This document shows positions 1 to 9,225 of a stretch of DNA of 33,170 nucleotides, one piece after another; within the stretch, counting starts at the first letter, position 1; the number at the start of each line of letters is the position of its first letter. The position numbers and the translations under genes were made by a program. Below the pieces are notes generated by a model. It had not been told where the DNA came from. It saw nothing but the letters and a program-made list of their open reading frames with translations, and did no database searches. The DNA is from Altererythrobacter xiamenensis (GTDB lineage: Bacteria; Pseudomonadota; Alphaproteobacteria; Sphingomonadales; Sphingomonadaceae), in NCBI GenBank assembly GCA_945906905.1, contig CAMDSM010000003.1, forward strand, positions 1-33,170. The letters are read 5' to 3'.

Positions 1-394
1 TGACGATTTGCGGCAGGTCGAGGTGTCCTGTCACTTCACTGTAGTAGGGAAATGTCGCGTCGACAGGCACGGTGATCAGCTTCTCGTCGCCGCCTTTGTC
101 GTCTTCCATCATCAGTACGCCCACGGGGCGCACCTTGATCACCGCGCCGGGAATGATCGGCGAGCGGGTGATCACCAGCGCGTCGAGCGGATCGCCATCT
201 TCGCCCAGCGTATGCGGCACGAAGCCGTAATTGGCCGGATAGCGCATCGGCGTGTGCAGGATGCGGTCAACGAACAAGGCGCCCGAAGCCTTGTCGAACT
301 CATATTTCACCGGCTCACCGCCCATCGGAACTTCGATGATGACATTGAGGTTTTCGGGCGGATTATCGCCAACCGGAATGAATTCGATACGCAT
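1..394 (-). CDS. ppa: Inorganic pyrophosphatase (C-terminus cut by window edge)
   Basis: Minus-strand reading from ATG at 394 gives [76 protein letters not shown]..., typical of family I pyrophosphatase. Open to the window edge; not listed in the ORF track. Confidence 0.95.
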   Translation of the reverse strand, partial: [131 protein letters not shown]

Positions 395-585
395 GGATGC
401 TTGATCCCTCTTTACGAGTGTAATTGGCATCCTCTCACCAATGGGTTGGGCCGTTAGCCCAAGAGAGCACGCAAGGCCACAGGTGAATTGCCAGCAGCGC
501 CAAAGTGAGTCATTGTAACGACCGTGACAATGGCGGCCAAGCAGAGTCGGAACGGCTCGCGGCGGTCTGGAGCAGGAGAGAGACG

Positions 586-1698
586 ATGCATGTAGGCTTG
601 GCTACCGGTTTCGGCCACCAGCGCGGCGACACCTATGATGATGCCCGGCTGGTGCGCGAGGAAGTCAACAATCTGGTGCTGGCCGAGGAGCTGGGCTTCG
701 ATTCGGTGTGGATTACCGAGCATCACTTTTCCGACTATTCGGTGTCAAACGATCCGCTGCAATTGCTCACCTGGATCGCCGCGCGCACCAGCCGCATCAA
801 GCTGGGCACGCAATGCATCATCGTGCCGTGGCACAATCCGGCGCGGCTGGCCGAATATATCATCAACCTCGATATCCTGAGTGGCGGACGGGCGATCCTG
901 GGCTTTGGCGGCGGGCTGAGCCCACAGGAATTCGCCGGGCTGGGGGTGGATCAGAACAAGGCCCGCGCGCTGTATAATGATATTCTCGACGTCCTGATCC
1001 CGGCGCTGGAAAGCGGCGTGATCGAGGGTGAGGGCGCCTATGGCAACATCCCGCGCACCGAGCTTCGCCCACGTCCGATCAAGAGCTTTGCCGGGCGCAA
1101 GTTCTGCGGATCATTGTCGGGCAGTTCGATGGTCGCGGCAGCGCGGCACGGCTTTGGCAATATGGTGCTGATGCTGCCCCAGCGCGGCCAGGAAACCCCG
1201 CCCGATCAGTATAAAGCTGTGTGGGACGAAGTGCATGGCGATGGCTCCAGCCCGCCCGCGCCGATGCTGAGCGGCAATTTCTACATTCACGAAGATGGCG
1301 ATTTTGCCGAACGACAGGGCCAGATGTATCTCGCCAATACCATGCGCGCGGCGGTGAAGAACTATTCGCTGTCCAAGCCCGGCACCTTTGCCAATGTGAA
1401 GGGCTATGAACAATATGAGCACATGATGCTTCACTCGCCGGCCGAAATTGACGCCTATTGCGAGAACTTCAGCAAAGGCGCGATCACCGGCACGCCGCAG
1501 CAGATTCTCGACCGCTTGTGGGAACTGAAAGGCATCTACAACCCGCAAGGCTTCTTCCCGCATGTCTATTTTGGCGGAATGCCGCAGGATGATTGCTTGC
1601 GCTCGATGCGCCTGTTCGCGGCCAAGGTTCTGCCCGAGTTGCAGAGCTGGGAGGCGGCGGCCAGCATTGATGATCGGTTCCTCGAAGCAGCGGAATAG
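586..1698 (+). CDS. LLM class (luciferase-like) flavin-dependent oxidoreductase
   Basis: MHVGLATGFGHQ...VLAEELGFDSVWITEHHFSDYSVSNDPLQLLTWIAARTSRIKLGT; bacterial luciferase-like fold motifs. ATG at 586 after AGGAGAGAGACG is preferred over the 505 start in the track. Confidence 0.9.
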   Translation: MHVGLATGFGHQRGDTYDDARLVREEVNNLVLAEELGFDSVWITEHHFSDYSVSNDPLQLLTWIAARTSRIKLGTQCIIVPWHNPARLAEYIINLDILSGGRAILGFGGGLSPQEFAGLGVDQNKARALYNDILDVLIPALESGVIEGEGAYGNIPRTELRPRPIKSFAGRKFCGSLSGSSMVAAARHGFGNMVLMLPQRGQETPPDQYKAVWDEVHGDGSSPPAPMLSGNFYIHEDGDFAERQGQMYLANTMRAAVKNYSLSKPGTFANVKGYEQYEHMMLHSPAEIDAYCENFSKGAITGTPQQILDRLWELKGIYNPQGFFPHVYFGGMPQDDCLRSMRLFAAKVLPELQSWEAAASIDDRFLEAAE

Positions 1699-1736
1699 TT
1701 GCGGCTTTCGCAGGGGCGGACTAAACGCCCCTCCCC

Positions 1737-2972
1737 ATGAGCAAGATTGAAACACCGCGCCCTGTTCGCGGCACGCAGGACATTTTCGGGGCCGACGCCG
1801 AAGCCTTCGCCTTTGTGGTGGAGACGTTTGAGCGCGTGCGGAAGCTCTATCGCTTTCGCCGCATCGAAATGCCGGTGTTCGAAAAAACCGAGGTGTTCGC
1901 CCGGTCGCTGGGTGAAACCACCGATGTGGTCGCCAAGGAAATGTATTCCTTCCTCGACCGGGGCGACGAATCGTTGACCCTGCGCCCCGAATTCACCGCC
2001 GGCATCGCCCGCGCCTTCATCACCGACGGCTGGCAACAACTCGCGCCGTTGAAGGTGGCGACGCACGGGCCATTGTTCCGCTACGAACGCCCGCAAAAGG
2101 GCCGCTACCGCCAGTTCCACCAGCTTGATGCCGAGGTGATTGGGGCAGGCGAGCCGCAGGCGGATGTCGAACTGCTGGCGATGGCCGATCAGCTGTTGAA
2201 AGAACTAGGCGTTTCAGATGGCGTGACCTTGCAGCTCAACACGCTGGGCGATGGCGACAGCCGCGATGCGTGGCGCGCGGCCTTGGTGGAGCATTTTGCT
2301 GGAGTGCGCGGGGTGCTGAGTGAGGATTCGCAGGAACGGCTGGAGAAAAACCCGCTGCGGATTCTCGACAGCAAGGATGCCCGCGACAAGGTCCACGTGG
2401 GCACCGCGCCGATGATCGACCAGTTTTTGAGCAGTGAGGCGCAGGATTTCTTCGGCGCGGTCACTTCGGGGCTGGATGCGGCGGGCGTGGCGTGGACGCG
2501 CAATCAGGCGCTGGTGCGTGGGCTGGATTACTACCGCCACACCGCGTTTGAATTCGTGACCGACCGGCTGGGTGCGCAGGGCACCGTGCTGGGCGGTGGG
2601 CGGTATGATGGGCTGATAGAAAGCTTGGGCGGCGCGCCGACACCTGCGGTTGGGTGGGCTGCGGGGATTGAGCGGTTGGCGATGTTGGTGGGGGATCGAC
2701 CGGAAGCACTTCTGGATGCGGTTGTTGTTGTTGAAGATGACGCCTCGTTGGCGCGGGCCATCGCAGTAACGCAAAAGCTCCGGCTCGCTGGCTGGAAAGC
2801 GGAATTGTTCGCTTCGGGCGCACCCCGCAAGCGGTTCGACAAGGCCAAGAAGGTTGCCTCACACACACTGGTCACATTCCCGGCCACCGAGCACGGCGTG
2901 ACGATGCGTGTGATGGGAGACGGTGGAGGAACCCACACCGCGATTGAGAATGCGGTCCTCTTCGACAAATGA
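1737..2972 (+). CDS. hisS: Histidyl-tRNA synthetase
   Basis: [64 protein letters not shown]: class II HisRS motifs. Confidence 0.97.
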   Translation: MSKIETPRPVRGTQDIFGADAEAFAFVVETFERVRKLYRFRRIEMPVFEKTEVFARSLGETTDVVAKEMYSFLDRGDESLTLRPEFTAGIARAFITDGWQQLAPLKVATHGPLFRYERPQKGRYRQFHQLDAEVIGAGEPQADVELLAMADQLLKELGVSDGVTLQLNTLGDGDSRDAWRAALVEHFAGVRGVLSEDSQERLEKNPLRILDSKDARDKVHVGTAPMIDQFLSSEAQDFFGAVTSGLDAAGVAWTRNQALVRGLDYYRHTAFEFVTDRLGAQGTVLGGGRYDGLIESLGGAPTPAVGWAAGIERLAMLVGDRPEALLDAVVVVEDDASLARAIAVTQKLRLAGWKAELFASGAPRKRFDKAKKVASHTLVTFPATEHGVTMRVMGDGGGTHTAIENAVLFDK

Positions 2973-4036
2973 CCATCCCCACCGAACGCCTCGCCCAGAT
3001 CACGCACCGCTTTGCTGAACTCGAAGCGCGCATGGCGTCGGGCCAGTTGGAGGGGGCAGCCTTCACTGCCGCCAGCCGCGACTATTCCGAGCTGGAACCT
3101 GTCGCCAACGCGGCCAGCCACGTGCTGGCCATGCGCGAGGAATTGGACAGCCTCACCGCCATGCTCTCCGACCCCGAGATGAAGGCGATGGTCGAAGACG
3201 AGCTGGCTCAGCTCAAGCACAGCCTCCCGCAAGCCGAGCACGCGCTCGCCATCGCCATGTTGCCGCGTGATGAGGCTGACAACCGCTCGGCCATGCTCGA
3301 AATCCGCGCGGGCACTGGCGGCGATGAGGCGGCGCTGTTCGCGGGTGATCTGCTGCGGATGTATGAGCGCTATGCTGCTTTGCAGGGCTGGAAGGTGGAA
3401 CCAGTCAGCATGAACGCCGCCGAGGTTGGGGGCTTCAAGGAAGTGGTCGCCAGCGTCACTGGCCCCAACGTGTTCCGCAAACTGAAGTTTGAAAGCGGCG
3501 TCCACCGCGTGCAGCGCGTGCCGGTCACCGAAAGCGGCGGGCGCATCCACACCTCTGCCGCCACCGTGGCGGTGCTGCCCGAGCCGACCGAGGTGGACGT
3601 GCAGATCAACGATGGTGACCTGAAGTTCGATATCTATCGTGCGAGCGGAGCGGGCGGCCAGCACGTCAACACCACCGACAGCGCGGTGCGCATCACCCAC
3701 CTGCCCACGGGCTTGGTGGTGATCTGTCAGGATGAGCGCAGCCAGCACAAGAACAAGGCCAAGGCGCTGCTGGTTTTGCGCGCGCGCCTGTACGAAAAGA
3801 TGCGCGACGAGGCCCAGGGCGAGGAAGCCGCCGCGCGCCGGGCGATGGTCGGCAGTGGCGATCGCTCCGAACGCATCCGCACCTACAATTTCCCGCAAGG
3901 CCGCGTGACCGATCACCGCATCGGCCTCACGCTCCATCGGCTTGACGAAGTGCTGGCAGGCCCGGCTCTTGGCGAAGTGATCGATGCGCTGACCGCCGAG
4001 GATGAGGCCAAGCGGCTGGCGGCTTTGGGGGAGTGA
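2969..4036 (+). CDS. prfA: Peptide chain release factor 1
   Basis: [40 protein letters not shown] (GGQ motif), [23 protein letters not shown] overlap with the hisS stop. Confidence 0.97.
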   Translation: MTIPTERLAQITHRFAELEARMASGQLEGAAFTAASRDYSELEPVANAASHVLAMREELDSLTAMLSDPEMKAMVEDELAQLKHSLPQAEHALAIAMLPRDEADNRSAMLEIRAGTGGDEAALFAGDLLRMYERYAALQGWKVEPVSMNAAEVGGFKEVVASVTGPNVFRKLKFESGVHRVQRVPVTESGGRIHTSAATVAVLPEPTEVDVQINDGDLKFDIYRASGAGGQHVNTTDSAVRITHLPTGLVVICQDERSQHKNKAKALLVLRARLYEKMRDEAQGEEAAARRAMVGSGDRSERIRTYNFPQGRVTDHRIGLTLHRLDEVLAGPALGEVIDALTAEDEAKRLAALGE

Positions 4037-4037
4037 G

Positions 4038-4865
4038 TTGAAAGTCGCTGACGCCTTGCGAGAAGCTGCCGCAACGTTGGCTGCCACCAGTGACACCGCC
4101 CGCCTCGATGCCGAATTACTGCTGGCCCATGCGCTGGGGGTCACCCGTTCGGCCATGTTGCTGCATCATATGCAAGCCGAAGCTCCCGCTAGTTTCGCCG
4201 CGCTGGTCGCCCGCCGCGAGGGACATGAGCCAGTCGCCTATATCTTGGGGCATCAAGAATTTCGCGGGCTGAACTTCGCGGTCAATCCGGCCGTTCTGAT
4301 CCCGCGCGGCGATAGCGAATGCGTGGTGGAGGCGGCGCTGCAAGCCCGCCCCGATGCCGCCCGCGTGCTCGATTGCGGCACGGGTTCAGGCGCGCTGTTG
4401 CTGGCAGTGCTGCACGAATTGCCCGCCGCCAGCGGTCTGGGCGTCGATGCCTCGACCCCGGCGCTGGCAGTGGCTAGCGGCAATGCCAAGGCCCTCGGGC
4501 TGGCGGGCCGGGCGCAATTCCTGTTGCGCGACTGGACCCAACCCAACTGGACCGACCAGCTCGGCCAGTTCGACCTGATTCTCGCCAACCCGCCCTACGT
4601 CGAAGACGATGCGCCGCTCGATCCGGATGTGCGCGATTTTGAACCAGTCAGCGCCCTGTTCGCCGGGCCAGAGGGGCTGGATGATTACCGCGTGCTGATC
4701 CCGCAGCTGCCCGCGTTGCTGCGCCAAGGCGGCATGGCAGTGCTCGAAATCGGTGCGAGCCAGGCTGCGGCGGTGTCCGCCATCGCCGCTCCCAATGGCT
4801 TTACCACCAGCCTGCACCACGATCTGGCTGGCAGGCCGCGCGCGCTGGTTCTCACGCCGTGTTGA
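4038..4865 (+). CDS. prmC: Peptide chain release factor N5-glutamine methyltransferase
   Basis: ANPPYVEDD (NPPY motif), EPVAYILGHQEFRGLNFAVNPAVLIPRGDSE, DCGTGSGALLLAVLHE; directly follows prfA. TTG at 4038 is the likely start. Confidence 0.93.
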   Translation: MKVADALREAAATLAATSDTARLDAELLLAHALGVTRSAMLLHHMQAEAPASFAALVARREGHEPVAYILGHQEFRGLNFAVNPAVLIPRGDSECVVEAALQARPDAARVLDCGTGSGALLLAVLHELPAASGLGVDASTPALAVASGNAKALGLAGRAQFLLRDWTQPNWTDQLGQFDLILANPPYVEDDAPLDPDVRDFEPVSALFAGPEGLDDYRVLIPQLPALLRQGGMAVLEIGASQAAAVSAIAAPNGFTTSLHHDLAGRPRALVLTPC

Positions 4866-5097
4866 CATTAGCACTTGGCAAACCTTTTTCGAGTAGCTAC
4901 CCCCTATGCAGGCAAGCGGCTTGTGGCATTTCGCCAGCACCCGCGGCCTAACTCCTCAATTTGCACTTCAAGCGGCGTCCATCGTCATTTGCCTGCGCAA
5001 ACCGGAGAAGCCACAGCTGCAAAGGGTGCGCTGTGACGAGGGGTCATGCGACCAGTGCTCACCAGAATGCCGGTCCCAATGAGAAAGCGGATTTCCC

Positions 5098-6072
5098 TTG
5101 AATAACCAACGCAATAACAACAACAGCAACAACAATAGCAACAATCGTCGGCGTGGTCGCGGCAACAGCAATCGCAGCGGAAGCGGCGGTAACGGCGGCA
5201 ATCAGGGCAACCGGATTGACAGCCGCGCGCGTGGCAATGCCCCGCAGCTGCTGGAAAAATACCGCAAGCTGGCGCAGGAAGCGCAGCTGAACGATGATCG
5301 CGTGCAGACCGAATATTTCCTGCAATTCGCCGATCACTATTTCCGCGTGATCGCCGATGGCAAAGTGAAGAGCGACGATCCGCGTCCCCCCCGCCGCGAT
5401 GGCGAGCAGAGCGGTTTTGACGGCGATTATGACGATTTTGAGCGGGAGGATGAACGTCCACGCCAGCCGCAGCAGTCGCGCCGCTATGAGCAGTCGGACG
5501 ACGATGGGGAAGGCGAACAACGCCCAGAGCAACGCCCTGAACCGCGTCAGGATTCGCGACCAGAACGGCGCCCAGAATCGCGCCCGGATTCCCGTTCGGA
5601 ACCGCGCCGTGAACAGCGCCCCGAACAACGCTCCGAACAGCGGCCTGAGCCCCGATTCGAAGCGCGCGCCGGTGCCGAAGGTTCCGAGGGTGAGGCGGAT
5701 GGCGGTGACAATCCCTTTGCCGGACAGCCGCGTGCCAAACGCAACACTCCGCGTCGTCAGCCCGCCGAACGCGCCGCTCAGCGTCCGGTAGACCACGACG
5801 AGCCGGCCGGGCTTGATCCCCAGATGCTGCCGCCTTCGATTGCCCGCGTCCGCGATGATGCCGACGAGCATGAGAGCGACAAGCCCTTGATCAACCCGCG
5901 TGCCCGCAGCCGCCCGGCACCGCGTGCGCAAGCGCCAGCCGTTAAAGCTGCCCCTGAAGTCGCCCCTGAAGTCGCCGTGACAGCTGCTGACGAAGGTGAA
6001 AAGCCGCGCCGACAGCTCAAGATGCCGCGCAGCCGCTCGGGCGATGCAGAGGAACTCGAAGTAGCAGGCTGA
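5098..6072 (+). CDS. DUF4167 domain-containing protein with Asn-rich N-terminus and Arg/Pro/Glu-rich repeats
   Basis: NNQRNNNNSNNNSNNRRRGRG...IDSRARGNAPQLLEKYRKLAQEAQLNDDRVQTEYFLQFADHYFRVIAD matches the DUF4167 pattern. An in-frame TGA at 5080 leaves TTG at 5098 as the only upstream start. Confidence 0.88.
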   Translation: MNNQRNNNNSNNNSNNRRRGRGNSNRSGSGGNGGNQGNRIDSRARGNAPQLLEKYRKLAQEAQLNDDRVQTEYFLQFADHYFRVIADGKVKSDDPRPPRRDGEQSGFDGDYDDFEREDERPRQPQQSRRYEQSDDDGEGEQRPEQRPEPRQDSRPERRPESRPDSRSEPRREQRPEQRSEQRPEPRFEARAGAEGSEGEADGGDNPFAGQPRAKRNTPRRQPAERAAQRPVDHDEPAGLDPQMLPPSIARVRDDADEHESDKPLINPRARSRPAPRAQAPAVKAAPEVAPEVAVTAADEGEKPRRQLKMPRSRSGDAEELEVAG

Positions 6073-6091
6073 GGGGGCCGATCTGGCGGCG

Positions 6092-7669
6092 ATGCTCGCT
6101 TTCCTGCCTGATCCTTCCCAACGGCCCCGCCACGCGGGCTTGCTGGCGCTGGCGCTGGGCGTGGTGGCCGCCACCGGGTTTCAGCCGTATGGAGCCTGGC
6201 CGCTGTCGCTGCTGGCCATGGGCACGTTTGCTTGTCTGCTGCCCGCCACCCGCAGCTGGAAGCAGGCGGCCTGGCTCGGCTGGCTGTTCGGGCTGGGGCA
6301 CTTCACGCTTGGCAACAGCTGGATCGCCACGGCCTTCACCTTTCAGGCCAATTTGCCTGCTGTGCTAGGCTGGGCGGCGGTGCCGATGATTGCGGCCTAT
6401 CTCGGCATCTATCCGGCGCTGGCGGCAGGCGCGGCGCGGGCGCTTGCGTCCAAGGGCCACGGGCGAGGTTTCGCCTTCGCTTTTGCCGCCTGCTGGATCG
6501 TGGCCGAATGGCTGAGAGGCTGGGTGTTTACCGGCTATCCTTGGAACCCGTTTGCGGTGGTCTTGTTGGGGCCGATGGACCGTCCGGGCCTTGCCGCACT
6601 TGCCCCGTGGACGGGCACCTATGCCTTGTCCGGGCTGGCGGTGGTGCTGAGTGCAGGCCTTGTCGCCGCGCTGCTCCAACGCCGCTTTGTGGCCGCAGGC
6701 GTGGCGGCGCTGCTGGTGACGGCGGGGATGCTGTTGCCCGTTGACGAGGGCGCTGAGGGCACGCTGGCTGTCACGTTGGTGCAGCCCGGGATTGGGCAGG
6801 AGCAGATCCACGATCCGGGGTTCTACCAGGCCAATTTCACCCGCTTGCTGACCCTCTCGTTGCCGGCTGGCGAAGTGCAGACGCGGCTGGTGCTGTGGCC
6901 TGAATCGGGCATGGCCGACTATCTGGAGGAGGGCTATCCGCAGGTCTATTATGATCGCACCACCACGCTTGGCAGCCCGCTCTATGCGCGGCATGCGATC
7001 GGGCGGGCGCTGGGCGATGGCGGGCTGTTGCTGGCGGGCGGTCAGCGGTTGGTTTTCAACGAACAGCGGCGACTGACGGGGGCCTATAACTCGGTGCTGG
7101 CGGTGGCCGATGATGGCACGCTGGGGGCCGTCTATTCCAAGGCGCATCTGGTGCCGTTTGGCGAATATGTGCCCTTGCGCGGGCTTTTGGAACCGCTTGG
7201 GCTGACCCGCTTTGTGCCCGGCGCGATTGACTTTCTGCCCGGCCCCGGCCCGCGCACGCTCGATCTCGGGGCGCATGGGCGGGCGGGCATTCAGGTGTGT
7301 TACGAGATCATCTTTTCAGGGAACGTGGTCGACCGCGCGGATCGGCCGGATTTTATCTACACCGGCTCGAACGACGGCTGGTTTGGACAGGCCGGGCCGC
7401 CGCAGCACTTTGCCCAGAGCCGGTTGCGCGCGATCGAGGAAGGGCTGCCGGTTTTGCGCGCGACTACCAACGGCATTTCGGGCGTGATCGATGCGCGCGG
7501 TGTGGTCCGCCACACGCTGCCAAGCGGGCAGGCGGGCCGGATCGACGCAACTGTTCCGCCCGCTGCCCCGCCCACCTTGTTCGCCATGTTCGGGAACATA
7601 GTATCGCTTTGCTGGGCACTGGCGTTTCTTGCGTTCGCATTTGTTGCAATGCGGCATTCGCGCCGTTAG
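6092..7669 (+). CDS. lnt: Apolipoprotein N-acyltransferase
   Basis: N-terminal membrane segments, WRGWVFTGYPWNPF-like AEWLRGWVFTGYPWNPFAVV, LVLWPESGMADY, SKAHLVPFGEYVPLRGLL, IQVCYEIIFSG, SNDGWFG. Confidence 0.95.
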   Translation: MLAFLPDPSQRPRHAGLLALALGVVAATGFQPYGAWPLSLLAMGTFACLLPATRSWKQAAWLGWLFGLGHFTLGNSWIATAFTFQANLPAVLGWAAVPMIAAYLGIYPALAAGAARALASKGHGRGFAFAFAACWIVAEWLRGWVFTGYPWNPFAVVLLGPMDRPGLAALAPWTGTYALSGLAVVLSAGLVAALLQRRFVAAGVAALLVTAGMLLPVDEGAEGTLAVTLVQPGIGQEQIHDPGFYQANFTRLLTLSLPAGEVQTRLVLWPESGMADYLEEGYPQVYYDRTTTLGSPLYARHAIGRALGDGGLLLAGGQRLVFNEQRRLTGAYNSVLAVADDGTLGAVYSKAHLVPFGEYVPLRGLLEPLGLTRFVPGAIDFLPGPGPRTLDLGAHGRAGIQVCYEIIFSGNVVDRADRPDFIYTGSNDGWFGQAGPPQHFAQSRLRAIEEGLPVLRATTNGISGVIDARGVVRHTLPSGQAGRIDATVPPAAPPTLFAMFGNIVSLCWALAFLAFAFVAMRHSRR

Positions 7670-7720
7670 ATCGCACTACGCATTCGTCTCTATCAACCTG
7701 TCGAAGGACCGCCGTTCGCC

Positions 7721-8926
7721 ATGCGCCAATCCTATCTCTTTACTTCCGAAAGCGTTTCCGAAGGCCATCCTGACAAGGTTTCGGACCAGATTTCCGATGC
7801 CATCGTCGATCTGTTCCTGGGGAAGGATTCCGAGGCGCGCATTGCCTGCGAGACACTGACCACCACCCAGCTGGTCGTGCTGGCTGGAGAGATCCGCTGC
7901 AAGGGCGTGTATGAGGATGGCGCTTGGGCACCGGGCGCGCAGGCCGAGATTGAGGCGGCGGTGCGCAATACCGTGCGCGAGATCGGCTATGAGCAGGACG
8001 GCTTCCACTGGGAAAAGTTCGAATTCATCAACCGCCTCCACGGCCAGTCCGCGCACATTGCCCAAGGCGTCGATGCGGGCTCCAACAAGGACGAAGGCGC
8101 GGGCGATCAAGGGATCATGTTCGGCTATGCCACCGATGAAACTCCCGATCTGATGCCGGCCACCTTGTATTACAGCCACAAGATCCTCGAACGGATGGCG
8201 GCGGATCGCCATTCGGGCGCGGCACCTTTTCTGGAGCCGGACGCCAAGAGCCAGGTGACGCTGCGCTATGAAGGCAGCCTGCCGGTGGCCGCCACCGCCG
8301 TCGTCGTCTCGACCCAGCACGCGCCGGGTTATGACACGGGCGACAACGAGGCCCAGCTTCACACCTACGTCCGCCAAGTGATCGCCGAGGTGATCCCGCC
8401 GGTGCTGCTGCGTGAAACCGAATATCACATCAACCCCACTGGCAGCTTCGAGATCGGCGGCCCCGATGGCGACGCTGGCCTGACCGGGCGCAAGATCATC
8501 GTCGACACCTATGGCGGCGCGGCCCCGCACGGCGGCGGTGCCTTCAGCGGCAAGGATCCGACCAAGGTTGATCGGTCGGCAGCCTATATCACCCGCTACC
8601 TCGCCAAGAACATTGTCGCTGCTGGCCTTGCCACCCGCTGCACGATCCAGCTGGCCTATGCCATCGGCGTATCCAAGCCGCTGTCGCTCTATGTCGACAC
8701 GCACGACACGGGCACGATTGGTGACGACAAGATCGAAGCCGCGATCATGAGCATCGCCAAGCTCGGCGGCCTGACCCCGCGCGCCATCCGCACGCATCTG
8801 GGCCTCAACAAGCCGATCTATCGCAAAAGCGCCGCCTACGGCCATTTCGGTCGCCAGCCCGAGGGGGACTTCTTCCCGTGGGAGCGGACCGATCTGGTGG
8901 CGGACCTGAAGGCAGCTCTCGCTTAG
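7721..8926 (+). CDS. metK: S-adenosylmethionine synthase
   Basis: [65 protein letters not shown] signatures. Confidence 0.98.
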   Translation: MRQSYLFTSESVSEGHPDKVSDQISDAIVDLFLGKDSEARIACETLTTTQLVVLAGEIRCKGVYEDGAWAPGAQAEIEAAVRNTVREIGYEQDGFHWEKFEFINRLHGQSAHIAQGVDAGSNKDEGAGDQGIMFGYATDETPDLMPATLYYSHKILERMAADRHSGAAPFLEPDAKSQVTLRYEGSLPVAATAVVVSTQHAPGYDTGDNEAQLHTYVRQVIAEVIPPVLLRETEYHINPTGSFEIGGPDGDAGLTGRKIIVDTYGGAAPHGGGAFSGKDPTKVDRSAAYITRYLAKNIVAAGLATRCTIQLAYAIGVSKPLSLYVDTHDTGTIGDDKIEAAIMSIAKLGGLTPRAIRTHLGLNKPIYRKSAAYGHFGRQPEGDFFPWERTDLVADLKAALA

Positions 8927-8967
8927 AGCACTTTCCACCGCACCCGGATTGGTCGAGAAGGAGTCTC
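8922..8967. repeat. Compact copy of the termini of the 22376-22651 element
   Basis: CTTAGAGC (8922-8929) and CCGGATTGGTCGAGAA (8944-8959); the 16-mer is identical to 22626-22641 and is the reverse complement of 22386-22401. Confidence 0.7.
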
Positions 8968-9225
8968 AGGGCGCGTGCGTTGGCGGATTTAGGGTGACAC
9001 AGGTGACACCCTGTCACCCCCCCAAATCACCATATAAATGCCTATTTTTCATAGTGTTGGCCAAGGGTGACACTTTGGGGGTTTGGGCGCGAAACATCGC
9101 AATTATCACATTCTCTGGCGTAAGAATATTACGTCAGCGGGGTGATGAGCCGGACCTGTGAAAGAGCTTTCGCTGGCTCTGGCACAGGCCGGGGGCTGTA
9201 GGAAACAGGGTCTAGGGTCAGGACT

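Noticed and set aside
2531-4156. 541-aa minus-strand ORF
   Set aside because: Antisense to hisS and prfA, both with strong motif support; long spurious antisense ORFs are expected in GC-rich DNA.
4862-4890. TTGACA overlapping the prmC stop as a promoter for the DUF4167 gene
   Set aside because: A perfect -35 hexamer is present but no convincing -10 at 17 bp (TTTTTC), so I did not annotate it.
5059-6174. 371-aa minus-strand ORF with Leu/Ala-rich hydrophobic stretches
   Set aside because: Antisense of the DUF4167 gene; the hydrophobic runs mirror AAC/AAT and RPE repeat codons on the plus strand.
7670-7720. Possible SAM riboswitch upstream of metK
   Set aside because: Only 51 nt separates lnt from metK and I could not match SAM-II or SAM/SAH conserved cores. 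An Infernal scan would be decisive.
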